From the NCBI RefSeq assembly GCF_008831285.2, contig NC_045147.1, positions 11,845,427 to 11,909,426 on the forward strand: a DNA stretch of 64,000 bases. Reading direction: 5' to 3'. Positions 30,201-40,623 of the stretch are shown in pieces. The first letter of the stretch is position 1. Every line of letters starts with the position of its first letter. Both the position numbers and the translations under genes were made by a program. A model generated the notes under the pieces. It was not told where the DNA came from. It made no database searches and was given only the letters and a program-made list of their open reading frames with translations. Source of the stretch: Nymphaea colorata. Lineage: Eukaryota > Streptophyta > Magnoliopsida > Nymphaeales > Nymphaeaceae.

Positions 30201-33200
30201 ACCATAACCCTGATTCTGAGAACTACCCATCTTGAACTAAATGTATATGGGACATGTTTCCGTTAAAAAACAAAAGGGTAAGTAGTTTTTCATTCTTCTA
30301 CCTCATCAGATTGTTGGTTAGTGTTGCTTTGACACTGAGGCCTTAGGTTTGGCATTTTCCAGTCATAAAGGCATGCCCACATGGTCACAGTCGACCATGT
30401 TTTCTTTCCTAGCTTTATAGTTGTACAGAATCCTTGAAATGCCCTGTCCCTCAGAAGATGGAACTTTAAGGCACACGTGAAGTGCTTGAAAAGTTGAACT
30501 ATAATATGACATGTCAGGCATGCAGGAATAAGATTGTGCAAAAACTTTCTCAATGATAATAGCTAGCTATTTATCAGAATAATTGCCACAAAGAGGCTAT
30601 TGCTTCAATGAGTAGCCAATATAGAACTTTAAGGCACATGTGAAGTGCTTGAAAAGTTGAAATATAATATGATATGTCAGGCATGCAGGAATAAGATTGT
30701 GCAAAATTTTCTCAACGATGATAGCTATCTATTTATCAGAATAGTTGCCACAAAGAGGCTATGGCTTCAATGAGTACCCAATCTTATCAAGATTCAAAGC
30801 AAATACAAATATATGCTTCAACGGTTATCCACTATCTTATCAAAATAAATATCAATATACGAGTAAATTCAATAAGCATTATCTGCAATTATAAAAAATG
30901 AATTGAACAACCTTGTGGCATCAAATCCACCAATATAGCAGTATTTTGATGCACTTATTCCACCATCAGGCCCCTACACAGCCAAGCACTGGCAATGTTA
31001 AGAAAGCAACTAAAGTGACCCAGCTGCAAATAACTTCAAATGCACACCTGTGCTCGTCGGAGTCCAAATTCAAGCAAACCTTTTGATTTTCCAGCAACCA
31101 TGCGATGTCTGGCAGCATTTGTGGCAACTAGTGATCCATAGTTTATTAAGTTCAGAAAAGGTGTTTCTAAGATTTGCACAACCTGGGGAAAGGAATGATA
31201 CATATTTTAACATCATGTGTATTAAAGTGGAACATATTGATCAATATTTAGAATGTTAAAGCAAACTGCCTTTTATCTTTATACTCAACAAACATTATGA
31301 TTGTTAATAGTTACTCACGGCAACAGGTCCTTCAACTCTCAACAAAGGTATTTTTGGGAAAACAGCAGAGCCCTCAGGAATTGCATACACTTCCACATCT
31401 GAGCAGTCTACTCCTTCAAGGTAATCAAAGAAGCCAGCCTGCCAAATTCCACAAAGATAAGCTTAACAGTTGACCTAGCCAGCTAGAACAAAAGGCTTCA
31501 TATGAGATGCTTGCATTTTCAATGAATATAAAGTTTATGAATATATCAAAATTCTCATCCCAACATAAGCAACATTCTAATTGTCCAGACTCCAGAGTCC
31601 AGACCAAGATTATTTCCCAGAAGTAGAACTTTCTTCCAGCCATTTAGAGCATCAGGAAAGTCACACTCATAAAACAGAAAAAAATAGAAGATATAACTTT
31701 TTTTGGTTTTTGAAGCTGCGACTAAGATGAACATCCTCTCTTAGGAATGGGTAAATTAATTTCTTCAATATACAGAAACCAAAGCATACAAGAATTGAAC
31801 AAAGCTTTCACTGTGATATAAATTTACATCATTGGAGTGATAAGATACTTTAAATACATGAACCAAGAGGAAATCTAAGAGATTTGTTATGAAAGAAACA
31901 AGAAAGATTGATACAAATATGACACATGCATACACAACCACACATGAAGAATGCATAGGATCAACATATATTTCATGCTGGTCCAACCATTCATTGCCAA
32001 TATATAAGACTCATATTTTGTTTTTTGCTCATCTATGCCATCAGTCATAAAGATCAATATCACTGTATGTAAAATGACCAAGAATAGTTCTTGCACTGAT
32101 GAAATTGAGAATCCTTAACCTTGAGGGGCTTATAAGTGTTCGATTCCCACTACCAGCTGCCTACTTTTCTAGCCTTTTTATTGCATGAACTATATATACA
32201 TAGATATATCCTGCCCCTCTGCCCCTCCCTCCCTTTTTCACTTTTATGTAGTTGTTTTCCAGCTCTCCAACATTGGATGTGATGTCTTTCAGAAATCCCA
32301 ACTGTATAGATGGATAAAGAATGCCCAACTTTGTAGAATAATAAAATCTATAAAGATTAAATGTGCAAACTGGATGTTATAAGGGTTTTAGAATTAATAA
32401 TCATTACTTTCTCAGCTAACAAATCTAATCCAGGCATCATGAACTTTTTTGTACATTTTTAAGCATTATGCATCCACCTATGCAGTTAGACTTATCAGAA
32501 AAAGCTTTTTTGACACCAAAAAGTACACATGGGAGGCACAATATATGCATGTGCATGTGCCTATTGTTTTATTTATACTACTGTTGAAGGGGTTGGAGAG
32601 GTGGCCCGACCCAAGACTTAAACCCTAAAAGCTCAAGTGTGGAAATGATGGACTCTAACCTGGTGTAATTCCAACCAAAACAAATTCTTCTGTGCTTTGA
32701 CTATGTTCTGATAAGGATTCTTCAAACTTAAGACCACATGTCTATCTCCAAGCCTTCTCAGAAAGCAATCGATCCAGCATATTCTCCTCAAAGGAGAGCA
32801 TCACTTTCTCATGTTCTTTTCCCATTCACACTTCCAGTTGACCTGCAACAGGCTTGAAGTCATGGTGAGTGCCCACATTGCAATTTAAAAACCAGAAACT
32901 TCATGAATCTCCAATTCGCTTTATACCAGCTTGACAACATCAAACTTGTTTGCCTTAAGTGTTGCAGTCAATCTCGTAACACCATATCCAGATGCTAAAT
33001 CTCAATTTTCTGCATCTAACATAGATTTCCATTTCTGGTGGCTTAACTGCAAGCATCTTCATATGACTGCTTTCTCTTTTCCCTTTTCCTGAAATTTTTA
33101 TTTCGGTACCTACCTTTTGGCTGTAATTTTAAAGGCCTCATATTTGTGACAGCAGATAAGTAAATGTCGAATATGGTGACCTTCATCATTACATGCCCTT

Positions 33201-34393
33201 TATGCCAGGTTAAAAGCTCAGTCAAGTTATATGACATGATACTAATAGCCTCCTTATCACTTGTTTAAATTGAAAAGTCCATATATATAAGTAATGTAGT
33301 ATGTTTCAAACTTTCAATTAAATAGACACGAACCTTGCACCTCCATTTGGCCGTCAACAGTAAAAGTTTTATCAGAAAATTTAATACCATAAGCCTGTTT
33401 GAGGTCACAGCCAAAAGTAGTTCCTATACATAGAAACTTACATTTGACGTACAGAAGCTGCATTTACTAGAAGAGCACCTGATTTGGTCAGTTTGTAAAG
33501 TAAACCATCCTTTGATCATTGATGCATGAAAAAGTCATGGCATTGGCAAATTTGCCAGGAGAAAAAAGATGATGAACATCCCAGCATCGTAAATGACCGT
33601 GGACATCAACATCTAACAACACCATGATTGGTGCATATGCACTCACACAAAGGGGTGGGGGTAGGGGCAAGAGAGAGAGAGAGAGACAGAGAGAAAGAAA
33701 GAGAGAGAGAGAGAGAGAGCAATGCAACCAAAGAAAAAAAAGAAAAAGGACACACCAAACAATATAAGACTAAGTAAAAGGAGCAAATAATGCACACTCT
33801 AAAACTCACATCACATGTGGAAGGCAAGACAGACCGTAGGAATGCAATCTCCTCCTCCTCCAATCTAAAATTAGCAATAAATCGGATGCACTCTTCTAAT
33901 CCAGCAAAGATAGTATATTCACCACCAAAAGGGTTCTTCCGAAAGAATAGATCGAACCTGCAATAAATCAGAAAAAGAAACAACAGTCATAGCATAGAAC
34001 AAAGAAAAAATGAATGAAAAGGAAAAAAGAGAACTTTCTTAGTGAAAGTGTTTGACACCTTGAGAATTAAGCATTCATAGCATGTTCTCCCATAATGTAA
34101 CATACAATAGAGACATATACTTGCACTACATACATAAGGGTTACATGCCTACTTAGAAGGCTTAATTAAAACAAAAAAAAAAAAACCTAACTCACAACTG
34201 AGAACTTGTAAATGCTAATGGTGAAGATAAATATGCGAGCTACTTACACAGCCCGTTCAAGATGCTTGCCAGCTTTCCAGTAAGCATAAGCCATTGTAAA
34301 TTGGTAGAGATCTGTAAGAAGTGGGGAAACTATCGGATTGGTTGGACCATCAAGCTTCTCCATCCTCTTTGCCGTCACTCTGTTAACATCCAT
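13783..34393 (-). CDS. NAPRT: Nicotinate phosphoribosyltransferase (15 coding exons, 557 aa)
   Basis: Makes nicotinate mononucleotide from nicotinate and PRPP, the entry step of the Preiss-Handler NAD salvage route. Exons in coding order: 34393-34248, 33957-33810, 31438-31319, 31182-31048, 30973-30912, 29482-29407, 28694-28593, 27686-27570, 20153-20095, 17344-17170, 17081-16947, 16871-16773, 15633-15525, 14054-13942 and 13860-13783 (stop TAA). Lengths sum to 1674 nt, phases agree at every junction, and all introns are GT-AG. Landmarks: [10 protein letters not shown] (27-36); GTHSHAFV (218-225), with the conserved histidines; RLDSGDL (329-335), in the phosphoribosyl-binding region; [12 protein letters not shown] (384-395); C-terminus [12 protein letters not shown]. 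The length is normal for plant NAPRT and no residue is obviously lost, so the gene looks functional despite spanning 20.6 kb. Intron 8 is 7.4 kb because of a copia element on the opposite strand. An acceptor-like TTTGACAG just upstream of the ATG suggests a 5' UTR intron. Confidence 0.95.
16090..16430 (-). repeat. A/T-rich foldback repeat, copy 1 (NAPRT intron 12)
   Basis: About 340 bp of A- and T-run sequence. It aligns along most of its length with the reverse complement of 43945-44345. Shared anchor words are AACTAATAACACAAAC, AAGTAGATTTGCAA, CTGTTTGGCATT and TTTTAAATGGC(C/G)ATTTAATTTATC. Runs of A on one side face runs of T on the other, so the unit can fold back on itself. No coding capacity. 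It is probably a small non-autonomous transposon; the superfamily is undetermined. Confidence 0.6.
18010..18055. repeat. (TA)n microsatellite
   Basis: About 23 uninterrupted TA units between repeat copies 2 and 3 in NAPRT intron 9. A second tract of about 20 units follows copy 3 at 18183-18223. Confidence 0.95.
18057..18109. repeat. Perfect 20-bp hairpin with 13-nt loop
   Basis: Bases 18057-18076 (TATTGTGTGTGGCTTGGTGT) are the exact reverse complement of 18090-18109, with a 13-nt loop. It arises because an inverted partial copy of the 104-bp repeat lies head to head with copy 3. It sits directly after a (TA)n tract, which makes it a likely cruciform-prone site. Confidence 0.9.
18240..18428. 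mobile_element. Small TIR (MITE-like) element in NAPRT intron 9
   Basis: About 189 bp with imperfect terminal inverted repeats of roughly 45 bp. The left end reads AGAGTCACCCACCTATCTAA and then GGCCGTCCGATCTAA. The right end, read in reverse, gives AGAGTCACTCGGCCATCTAG and then AGCCGTCCATCTAA. It is flanked on both sides by TA-rich sequence, so a TA target duplication cannot be told from the microsatellite. Non-coding. It is probably a non-autonomous DNA transposon; the superfamily is not resolved. Confidence 0.5.
21486..21649 (+). repeat. 5' LTR of the copia element
   Basis: A 164-bp LTR of the form TG...CA. A TATA box, TATATAAA, lies at 21586-21593 and an AATAAA-type signal lies near its 3' side, so it carries the core promoter and polyadenylation signals expected of an LTR. 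Confidence 0.95.
21650..21661 (+). other. Primer-binding site (tRNA-Met type)
   Basis: TGGTATCAGAGC directly after the 5' LTR is complementary to the 3' end of initiator tRNA-Met. This is the usual minus-strand primer site of plant copia elements. Confidence 0.93.
21662..22296 (+). other. Untranslated leader of the copia element, GCC-rich
   Basis: About 635 bp between the primer-binding site and the gag start. It is rich in GCCGCC and GCTCTGC-type short repeats, which open overlapping proline- and alanine-rich frames on both strands. These frames are compositional artefacts: the only frame with homology starts at 22297. Confidence 0.7.
22297..26535 (+). CDS. Copia gag-pol polyprotein, intact 1412 aa
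   Basis: One uninterrupted frame. Order of parts: gag (about 1-250) with the [10 protein letters not shown] motif; zinc knuckle CX2CX4HX4C at about 252-265; aspartic protease DSGA at about 355-358; integrase with its zinc-binding part around 484-515 and the catalytic D, D and E near 541, 604 and 640, the last in NGVAERK; reverse transcriptase with YVDD at about 1096-1099; RNase H with DADYAGC near 1258 and [10 protein letters not shown] after it. The order integrase before reverse transcriptase defines Ty1/copia. Together with identical LTRs, the complete frame implies recent insertion and possible autonomy. The start ATG is the first one in the gag frame after the leader. The last codon lies seven bases before the 3' LTR. 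Confidence 0.96.
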   Translation: MSEISSGANTSSFVSSGEMKSSPFSSIITKMDGGNYEMWAMQVKRTLIAHEKEHLILEPEPVQKVGKYTTWFKDNSLVMVWIVGTLSQEIANEVLHKDSAKDMWDSLAATYSQARNETRIMQLHHDIHQMRQDGRPLHTYYSSLKSMFERLNSYFPACKCEQQKAYRDMLMVGVFLSGLDSVYESAKNQMLTSPSIPPIDEAYSRLSRIPISASTVPDTTSAMLATRGRGGPFFARGRGGRGRGNTPSRPVCQFCHRIGHTVDKCWQKHGRPAFANQTVSTDSPEQPKPQHTASSSELHVDDILSQLRHLIGDSAHAAPGPTTSTVPTAASASSSGMYSACTVCSPPDTTDWLIDSGASTHLCGDKTQFTSYVPTPPGRSVILADGKDSPVVGHGEVQLTSSLPLQHVLHAPEFPHSLLSISQITRELNCRAIFDSSSLVFQDILTGRVIGSGREQGGLYRLVHSFPFAGSTSSGSSSSSAYTWHLRFGHLPFQKLLHVLPQLSHKSSFQCESCQLGKHHRSSFPPRSSRSSHSVFELLHFDVWGPSRTPDLQGHRYYLVAVDDYSRVSWVFLMKHKSEAGHVIKNFINEILTQFDTCVKIVRSDNALEFCASSLEQFFRDKGIIHQTSCAYTSQQNGVAERKHRHILDVARTIIIHSHVPHSYWGDAVLTACYLINRMPSSVLGDLIPFSVLFPDRELFSVAPRIFGCVAFVQLLGPGRDKLSPRAIKTIFVGYSRTQKGYRCYDPSTRRYYVSADVTFFESTSYFSPNGTQLRVPEFSDEVHLPLPLMSYPHPVASRFGAIYQRRTKPVQPAPCATVPSPSMPNVLPEHTNPADHSLCDDATGDSPAPATGPHINELEMPIAQRKGKRSCTMHPLSGHLSMARLTPTYRQFVKGLSAVALPQTPMDALSDPKWAAAMQEEMDALQSRGTWTLVTPSSDAAIVGCRWVFTVKYRADGSIERYKARLVAKGYTQTYGVDYYDTFSPVARHASLRVLLAVAVSKNWSLSQLDVKNAFLYGDLHEEVYMQQPPGFVAEGECQKVCRLRKAIYGLKQSPRAWFQKLSENIENEGFRRSSADHSLFVKKTSTGTVIVLVYVDDIIVTGDDIQGISNIKGVLGRHFVTKDLGELRYFLGIEFARNQKGLIMCQRKYVTDVLQETGMLGCRPASTPMDINTRLYDDDTEDVDARQYRGIVGKLLYITVTRPDIAYAVSRVSQFMDKPKKVHWDAAMMILRYLKNSPGMGLFFQNGTSLTISVYVDADYAGCHLDRKSTTGFCVFIGSNLVTWKSKKQTVVARSSAESEYRAMAQATAEVMWVRSLMLDLTVEVPLPMQLLGDNKAALFIANNPAFHERTKHVEVDCHYTRDMIQKGFVSTSHISTTGQTADIFTKALARGPFQSCCSKLSLFDIYAPT
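26543..26706 (+). repeat. 3' LTR of the copia element
   Basis: 164 bp, identical to the 5' LTR. It is preceded by the polypurine tract at about 26534-26542 and followed by the target duplication GTTTA. Confidence 0.95.
30461..30782. repeat. Tandem duplication, about 163-bp unit, in NAPRT intron 5
   Basis: Copy 1 starts at 30461 and copy 2 at 30624. Both open GAACTTTAAGGCACA(C/T)GTGA, pass through TGTCAGGCATGCAGGAATAA, and end in GAGTA(G/C)CCAAT. Differences are scattered point changes and a few short indels. Non-coding. Confidence 0.9.
33670..33719. repeat. (GA)n microsatellite in NAPRT intron 2
   Basis: About 50 bp of GA units with a few interruptions (one CA, two AAA), read as TC in the host-gene sense. 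It lies 91 bp downstream of exon 2 in gene orientation. Confidence 0.9.
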
Positions 34394-36060
34394 GTTGCTG
34401 CTCACTCTCAATCCTGTCAAATTTAGAATGGTGCTTGGTAAATGTGAAATTGTTGTGCTAACAAATGCACATTTTTAGCCATTGCACTCCTGAATTCACA
34501 ATACTAATATGCTATCAAAATAATGTAACAAGCATCCACAGGCACGGTGCATGTGTTCTTATGTTTAGAGAGAAAGAGAGAGAGTCTTTTGCTAATCTGT
34601 AACAAAATCCATACCATTCATGCAGCTTTAAGAAGGAAATAAATGAATTATGTGGGCTACTATTAATATGCTTGCACCAGAATATTACCTACCTTCACAT
34701 TATTATAATCCAGATTCCACTCTCCGTTCATTCCATCCCTTGAAAACAAGGAAACCAGAAGCTCATAAAAGTACTACTCTAATCGCAATATTTATTAAGG
34801 AAGAAGTTAAACTAAAAAGCACAACAAATTTTTGCCTTTCTCATATAATTTTCAGTTGCACGCTCATAGAGCCGTTCCGACCCCAGGTTATGTGTACAAG
34901 CCTACCCAAGACTTCATGCCTCTGGAGTTCTTATTTCAAAGGCGCATTATTTGGTTGTCTTTAACCTCACATAACTCCTCGCCGAGATCTTCCAACAGCT
35001 GGGATCAAATACCAATGCCTAAACATCAAATTCCCTGAACCCAGTTCTCAGTGGATCTAAAAGTGCATGCGAACACAACTTCAACAAAAAGCACCAAAAC
35101 AAAGTAGAGCTCGATTCAGTTCCATCTGGGAACTAGCATCAGGGAAAGAGAGGGCATTGCTTTTAACTTTTTAAGCTACAAAGTGGATGCCTACAAAAAG
35201 AATCAGTCTCTTCCACTGGATGTAGTGCTTGGGAAAAAGGGAAGTTCAATTCGACATGGATTACACCTTTAACCAGATAAGCTGCTTCTATCTGCAATAT
35301 ATATACATATCAATATGTTGTGTATTAACGTGCGGTAGGGAAATGGCTAACAGTCTTATTTCACTTTCATTAGCAAGCATGTAGCAAGAATTGCTCTATG
35401 AGATCTATAATTAGAATTCTGTTTTAGAATCATGGCGAACATCCTTTTCATAAACAAACGATTTCCAGGAACCGAAGTTACTGATCTTTCTGTCAACTTT
35501 GGTCACCATTTTTCACCTTCCACACATGAAAATCAAGATCATAGACCCAAAAAATTATCACAAGTCAAAAACAAATACACATGAAAAAGAAAAGCACCCA
35601 AGAACCGCACTACACTTGCAACACAAACCATAAACTCCAACACTCCAAATCTAGCAAATAGAGTAAAAGAACTCCAACAACCAACTAATGAAGATTCAAA
35701 ATTACGGGGATGAGGACCGTCAAGTCGTACGAACCAATCCTTCCTGGCAATCTTGCAGGAGGTCCAATCGCCTCGTACGCAACAACAGAGAGAGAGAGAA
35801 CGAGAGAGAGAGAGTTCAATGGGAATCCACAACTACCACGTATGGTTAAAGCTAATAGAAGTACGCCGTCTCATATAATCATATGTCTAAAGGCAAAGAA
35901 GGCAAGAAGAAGGTGGTGGGGCCTTTGGAATTGACAGAGAGAGGGAGAGGGGACTTTGTCTTATCGAGTTTTTGGAAGTTGGTCCTCCTCAGCTGCCGCT
36001 TCGCGGGATGGCCCTCGTAGTTGAAGTCAAAGTAAGCGCCAAGAACACCTGTCGAAACGA
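34394..36060 (-). promoter_or_regulatory. Upstream region and possible 5' UTR/intron of NAPRT
   Basis: Immediately upstream of the ATG, the minus strand reads TTTGACAG at the edge of a 20-nt leader (34394-34413), which looks like an intron acceptor. About 1.3 kb further upstream the minus strand becomes CT-rich (GA tract 35786-35815 on this strand) and less AT-rich near 35700-36000, as plant 5' leaders often are. A first non-coding exon there is plausible but unproven. The rest is AT-rich with no frame of recognisable identity. Confidence 0.3.
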
Positions 36061-36167
36061 TTCATAGGCCACCGTTACCCCAACAAGGTTTCTTCCATTG
36101 GGTCAGAGACGTTGCTTGTACTATTTTCCTTGCTTGCAATCAAGTGGGAACCTCATTCAAGACAGTC

Positions 36168-36211
36168 GAGAGAGAGAGAAGAGAGAGAGAAAGAGAGAGA
36201 AAGAGAGAGAG
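36168..36211. repeat. (GA)n microsatellite
   Basis: GA units with a few AAG interruptions upstream of the NAPRT gene. It generates an artefactual Arg/Glu-rich frame. Confidence 0.85.
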
Positions 36212-36390
36212 CACAATCCAGAAAGTAACAGGAGAAGGTATCTACGGGAAAAGAAGAGAAATAACGGCTGCCATGTGAGGGAAACGAATCATTCAGGAGG
36301 TTCCGAGAGATTTGGTATCCAGTCACGGGTCAGCGACTCAGCCACTTGGGTGATGGAAAATGGATCTACAGATGTAAACGGGTGGGATTG

Positions 36391-36620
36391 AAATCACACC
36401 ACCAGATTCAGCCGGATAATATCCAATTTTCTTTCCAATTTTTGAAACCTTAACTCATTTGTATTGGTAAAAGAGGGATCACAAATCACACCACCAGATT
36501 CAGCTAACCGGATAATATCCAATTTTCTTTCCAATTTTTGAAATTTAACTCCTGATAATATTCAATTTTCTTTTCAATTTTTGAAACTTTAACTTATTTG
36601 TATTGTATTGTGAAGGAGAG
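36391..36620. repeat. Imperfect tandem repeat, about 92-bp unit
   Basis: Copies start at 36391 and 36483. Both open AAATCACACCACCAGATTCA and contain GGATAATATCCAATTTTC. A third, shorter copy of the second half (TGATAATATTCAATTTTC) follows at about 36553. Non-coding. Confidence 0.8.
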
Positions 36621-39600
36621 ATCACCAATGCACAAATTAAGGCCGGCAAGAGTCACTTCAAAGTTAAAGCCCAGCAAAAGTTACATCTCAAAAAGGTTGA
36701 TTGTGAGCTTCATCGTGGTAGAATAAAATATTCTTTCTACACCTACTAATACTAAAGTTTGCACATCAGTCAACATTATTAAGAAAATCCAAAACCTTCA
36801 ATTGGACCTCGTCCGCTTTAGAATTCCAGGCAATATCCGGCCGTCTACATCTCAAAATGCGGGTCGGGTATGCGAAAGTTTAAGCAAATTCAGTAGCCGA
36901 AGTAGCTTTTTGATTGTGACTGAGTGTGCCTGGGGTTGAGATTTGAGCTCATTTTTGACAAAATTATGGGTTTGTCCGTAAGCAAAGCTGGATCTTCAAT
37001 TTCATTGATTTGAACTTTTATTTCAAGTCTGAATTCGATTAGATCCAGATCCAAAATGGGTTCTACAGCTACCTGCCGCAGGTCTTCTTTAGTAAGGTCC
37101 GGTCCAAATAGACTGCTATTTATTTAAATAGGCCCGGTCATAGCCTAGTCCTCTGTTCGTCATGCCAGAGTATGAACACTAAAAACATGAAAAATGTAAA
37201 AAACTGATTAAAAAAAATATCAAGGGGACATGGTGCACGTGAGCGCATACCAAAATAGAAGAGGCATTTCAGGTGGGCCCTGAGGAAAAAAAAAAAACAA
37301 AACAAAACACAGAACCGTGGTGGTAAAATTTTAGGAGTTGGTGGATTAAAAAGAAAAAACATTGGTAACTAGCTGACTCTCTCGCCCTAGTCAAGGTGAA
37401 TCGGCTGATGTTTCGGATCCCAGTCCGAACCAACCGATTCAGTCGCTTATAAGTGGGAACCAAACAATTCAGCCTTTTAATTGGTTCGAAAGGTAGAAGT
37501 ACTTCCGGGAGTTTGAGTTCTCCCTTCCTCTTTCAGGTTTCAGCGCTGTTTTGAGACTTAGGTAAGAAACGAGACACCCATCAACTATAGTACAACATAT
37601 TCATCATTTACAGTTCATACACATAGTGCATATGAGAATCGAACTAACAACCATAGTTTAAAAGATAGCTTGATTTCTTCTCTATATAAATACAACTACT
37701 TAAAACAAAATGTTCCAAAAAAAAAAAAGTTTTAGCACAAAATATGAGGCGAGGAAAGACTGAGGCCGGCAGCAAACACAGGACCAAGCTTTTCTAACCT
37801 TCCTTCTTCACCTTGTTCACACTTTCCAATCACATCCACTCGTATATTGGAAATTGTTGGTCATGTAGGCCCCGGAAAAGGAAAAGGGAATCCGCCTGAG
37901 AAAATCGAGTGGAGGAGACTTCATGGCAGACGACATTTCGCAGGTCTCAATTTCCAGAGTTGGGGAAAGAAAAAAGTTGAGGTTCATGATTCGTCAAAGA
38001 ACGAGGATGGACTTAAAGTGGTCCAAAAACATTATGCTGAAATGAGCTACAAGGCCAGGAAAAGCTGATAATAAATTACGACTGCAAATTTGCCTTTTTC
38101 TGCTTTTACATCGTTTTCTTTCATAATTTTGATCTGTATACATCAACAAACACATACCATCAAAAGAATGTGTGTTCGTGTGTATATATATGTTTTATGC
38201 CAGACATAAGATAGAAGCTTAAAAGTTCGTATATATTCTTTCTTTGCTCATAACCCATCCATCTTATGAGTGTCAAAAATATTACATTCTATCGTTTTCA
38301 ATGTTCATAAATATGAAGATCACATAGTTTCTCTAACAGAACTTAAAAATGATATATGAGACTGATTGTTTCATGCAAAGTTTGTTTCTTCAAAAACATA
38401 TGAATGATAATTGGTACACAATTAATGTTTTGGTCCTGCAAACGTAACTTTATATGATAAGATGTTAATAGTTGGGACGGCCCTTTCATCCATTTTCTCA
38501 TGAATGTTCAGTGATACAAAAGTAGTCAAAATTAGCTGCAACGTGTAGATTTTTTTTTTTTTTTTTGGTTTTTTAACTGTAATGTATTCTTTCTAGTACA
38601 AATTGAAGCCAATCTCCATTTGGATGATTCACAAAACCATGATTGAAAGCCAGTTTCTGGGGCCGGACTCAGTTTGAAAATTTTTTTGGCAACAAAAAAC
38701 GGGATTTTAAAAACCAGATATTTTGAAGACGTTGAATTTTAAAGAATACCCCCAACTTGGTTAGAGTTAATAGCCATGGTATCTCAGTAATGGCTCAGTG
38801 CCCCTTTCCTTCCCTTCAAAGGAAGCTTTCTTCTTTTGCTGAATAGTCGGTAGACAGCTAGTTTCTTCTGTCATTTTGGTTCAAAATTGTCAGATTAGAA
38901 TTGACTTGACAGGACGGTGTATTCTCAGTCAAGGCTGGGCATTGGACGGAGCTGCCGACCGGTACGATAACATGACTTGGGCACTCTAGCCGGCGAGACA
39001 CGACTTGTAGCCGAGTGACTGAGAGTCTAATAGTTTGGGCCCATGCACTATAGTCAGCCTATTGGCAGTCCAATGGGCTCGACTATTTAAAAAAAATTAA
39101 ATACAATTAAAACAGTACACTGTTTTAAGGCTTAATAATCGGATCTCAATATGTAAATTTTAAAAAAATTCATTTATTTTATATAAAAATTTTGAAAAAT
39201 AATATTTCAACCTTAGTTAAAATTTTAAAACTTTAATTCAGTTCCTTCGTAAAAAATTTCTGATTCCACCCCTAACTCAAGGCTTAATAAGCCGTCGACA
39301 TGACCGGGCGGACCAATGCCAAGCCCTACAACCAGCTGTTTATTTTTTACGGATATTGGCTAGCTAGAAAAAAAAACGACCTCAACCAGCATGTTTTCTG
39401 GCTAGTGATGGCCGGAAACCGGCTGCCATATACAACAATGGCGCACCGACGCGCCCCTGCAGATACGGTTTTCTTGTGTCATGAAGAAGAAGTGGGAACT
39501 ATACTCTAAGGTTGGTCTTTCCCAAGTTTGTCTCATAGCGTGTCCACTGGAATAATTAAATCATGCTAAAAATTAGACGGGCCACCGGGGGGCTGCTTAC

Positions 39601-40620
39601 GCTATGCGACGCATGACCTTGAGTTACCAAGCCTGCTCTGGTGGCCCTCTTCATTGGTTTCGGGCCCTATGCATGCGCTTTATTATTATACCTAACCACG
39701 GTAGCTTTACATTCATGCGCTTCTACACTTCAAATGTAACTATATAAATATATATCAATTAAAAAATAACTCTACATGAGCATTACCAATAGTTTACGAT
39801 GTAATAATGGTTCAGAGTTTTTTTAGCAACAGTATATAAAGCCTTCAGCGATGGACTTATAAAAATGGAAACATCTAATTATATTAAACTATAATGTAAA
39901 CAAGTATTTGCTCCTGACTTCGACTAGGATGTCTAAATTGAAACTCAAATATCATATTACAATATCATTTGATTGGAAATTTATTTAAACTTTGAATCTG
40001 AATGAATCTGATCAATGTCATTTCTTAAAAGTCGAAGCTGATTCATTGGCTTTGTAAGTTTACTGTACATGCAGAAAGGTACGTCTATCTGTGCATTTAA
40101 TTGCTGGATTGAATTATGTGATGCGCGTGTGGTGGATATGATATTTGTCTACCCATATCATTGATGATGACAATAAGACCCATTAAGGGAAAATATTTAA
40201 ACCATAAGAGACGAATAACCTTTCTCCATGCAAAGCCGCCTTTGTTTACTCCCCAAGTGCAAACCCCAAGTGCAAAAGATATCTCTGCCAAAAGGGAGAA
40301 GTTAACTATGTCACGTTAATACAAGCAATTTTTTTTGTTTAGACGAAGATGCAACCACAGAATGAGACTTTATTTTTTGGTTATTTTTTGGTGAGCAAGA
40401 AGTTCATACCACCGCCCGAAACTAGGCCCGAAGGCCCTTCCATTCCCCTTGCCTTTAGGATCCTAAGCTACGTCGGTGTCAGCGATAGCAACGGTATACC
40501 CTTCATTTTGGATATGATACTTTATTAACACTTGATATAAAAGTTTTGAATTACTCATCAGAATTAACATTTTGTCAATATATAATTACCAAGCCTGCTC
40601 TGTGACCTCCAACTACCCTC
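36621..40620. other. Intergenic region, no recognisable gene
   Basis: AT-rich sequence with an interval of dispersed-repeat sequence at about 39150-39290 (AAATTTTAAAA-rich, ending in TCTGATTCCACCCCT). GC-rich patches near 38930-39080 carry GGGCTCGAC and GGGCCCATG words like those flanking plant hAT elements. A 73-codon frame at 37847-38068 ends close to an AATAAA, but I recognise no family in it. There is a long T run near 38550. Confidence 0.45.
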
Positions 40621-40623
40621 TAC

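Noticed and set aside
32580-33240. Possible decayed coding sequence on the minus strand of NAPRT intron 2
   Set aside because: Short stretches look protein-like, but there is no continuous frame or recognisable motif.
36098-36391. Arg/Glu-rich frame of 97 codons
   Set aside because: Generated by a (GA)n microsatellite; no homology.
37847-38068. 73-codon Lys/Gly-rich frame ending near an AATAAA
   Set aside because: Could be a small gene or a terminal exon, but I recognise no domain and see no supporting exons.
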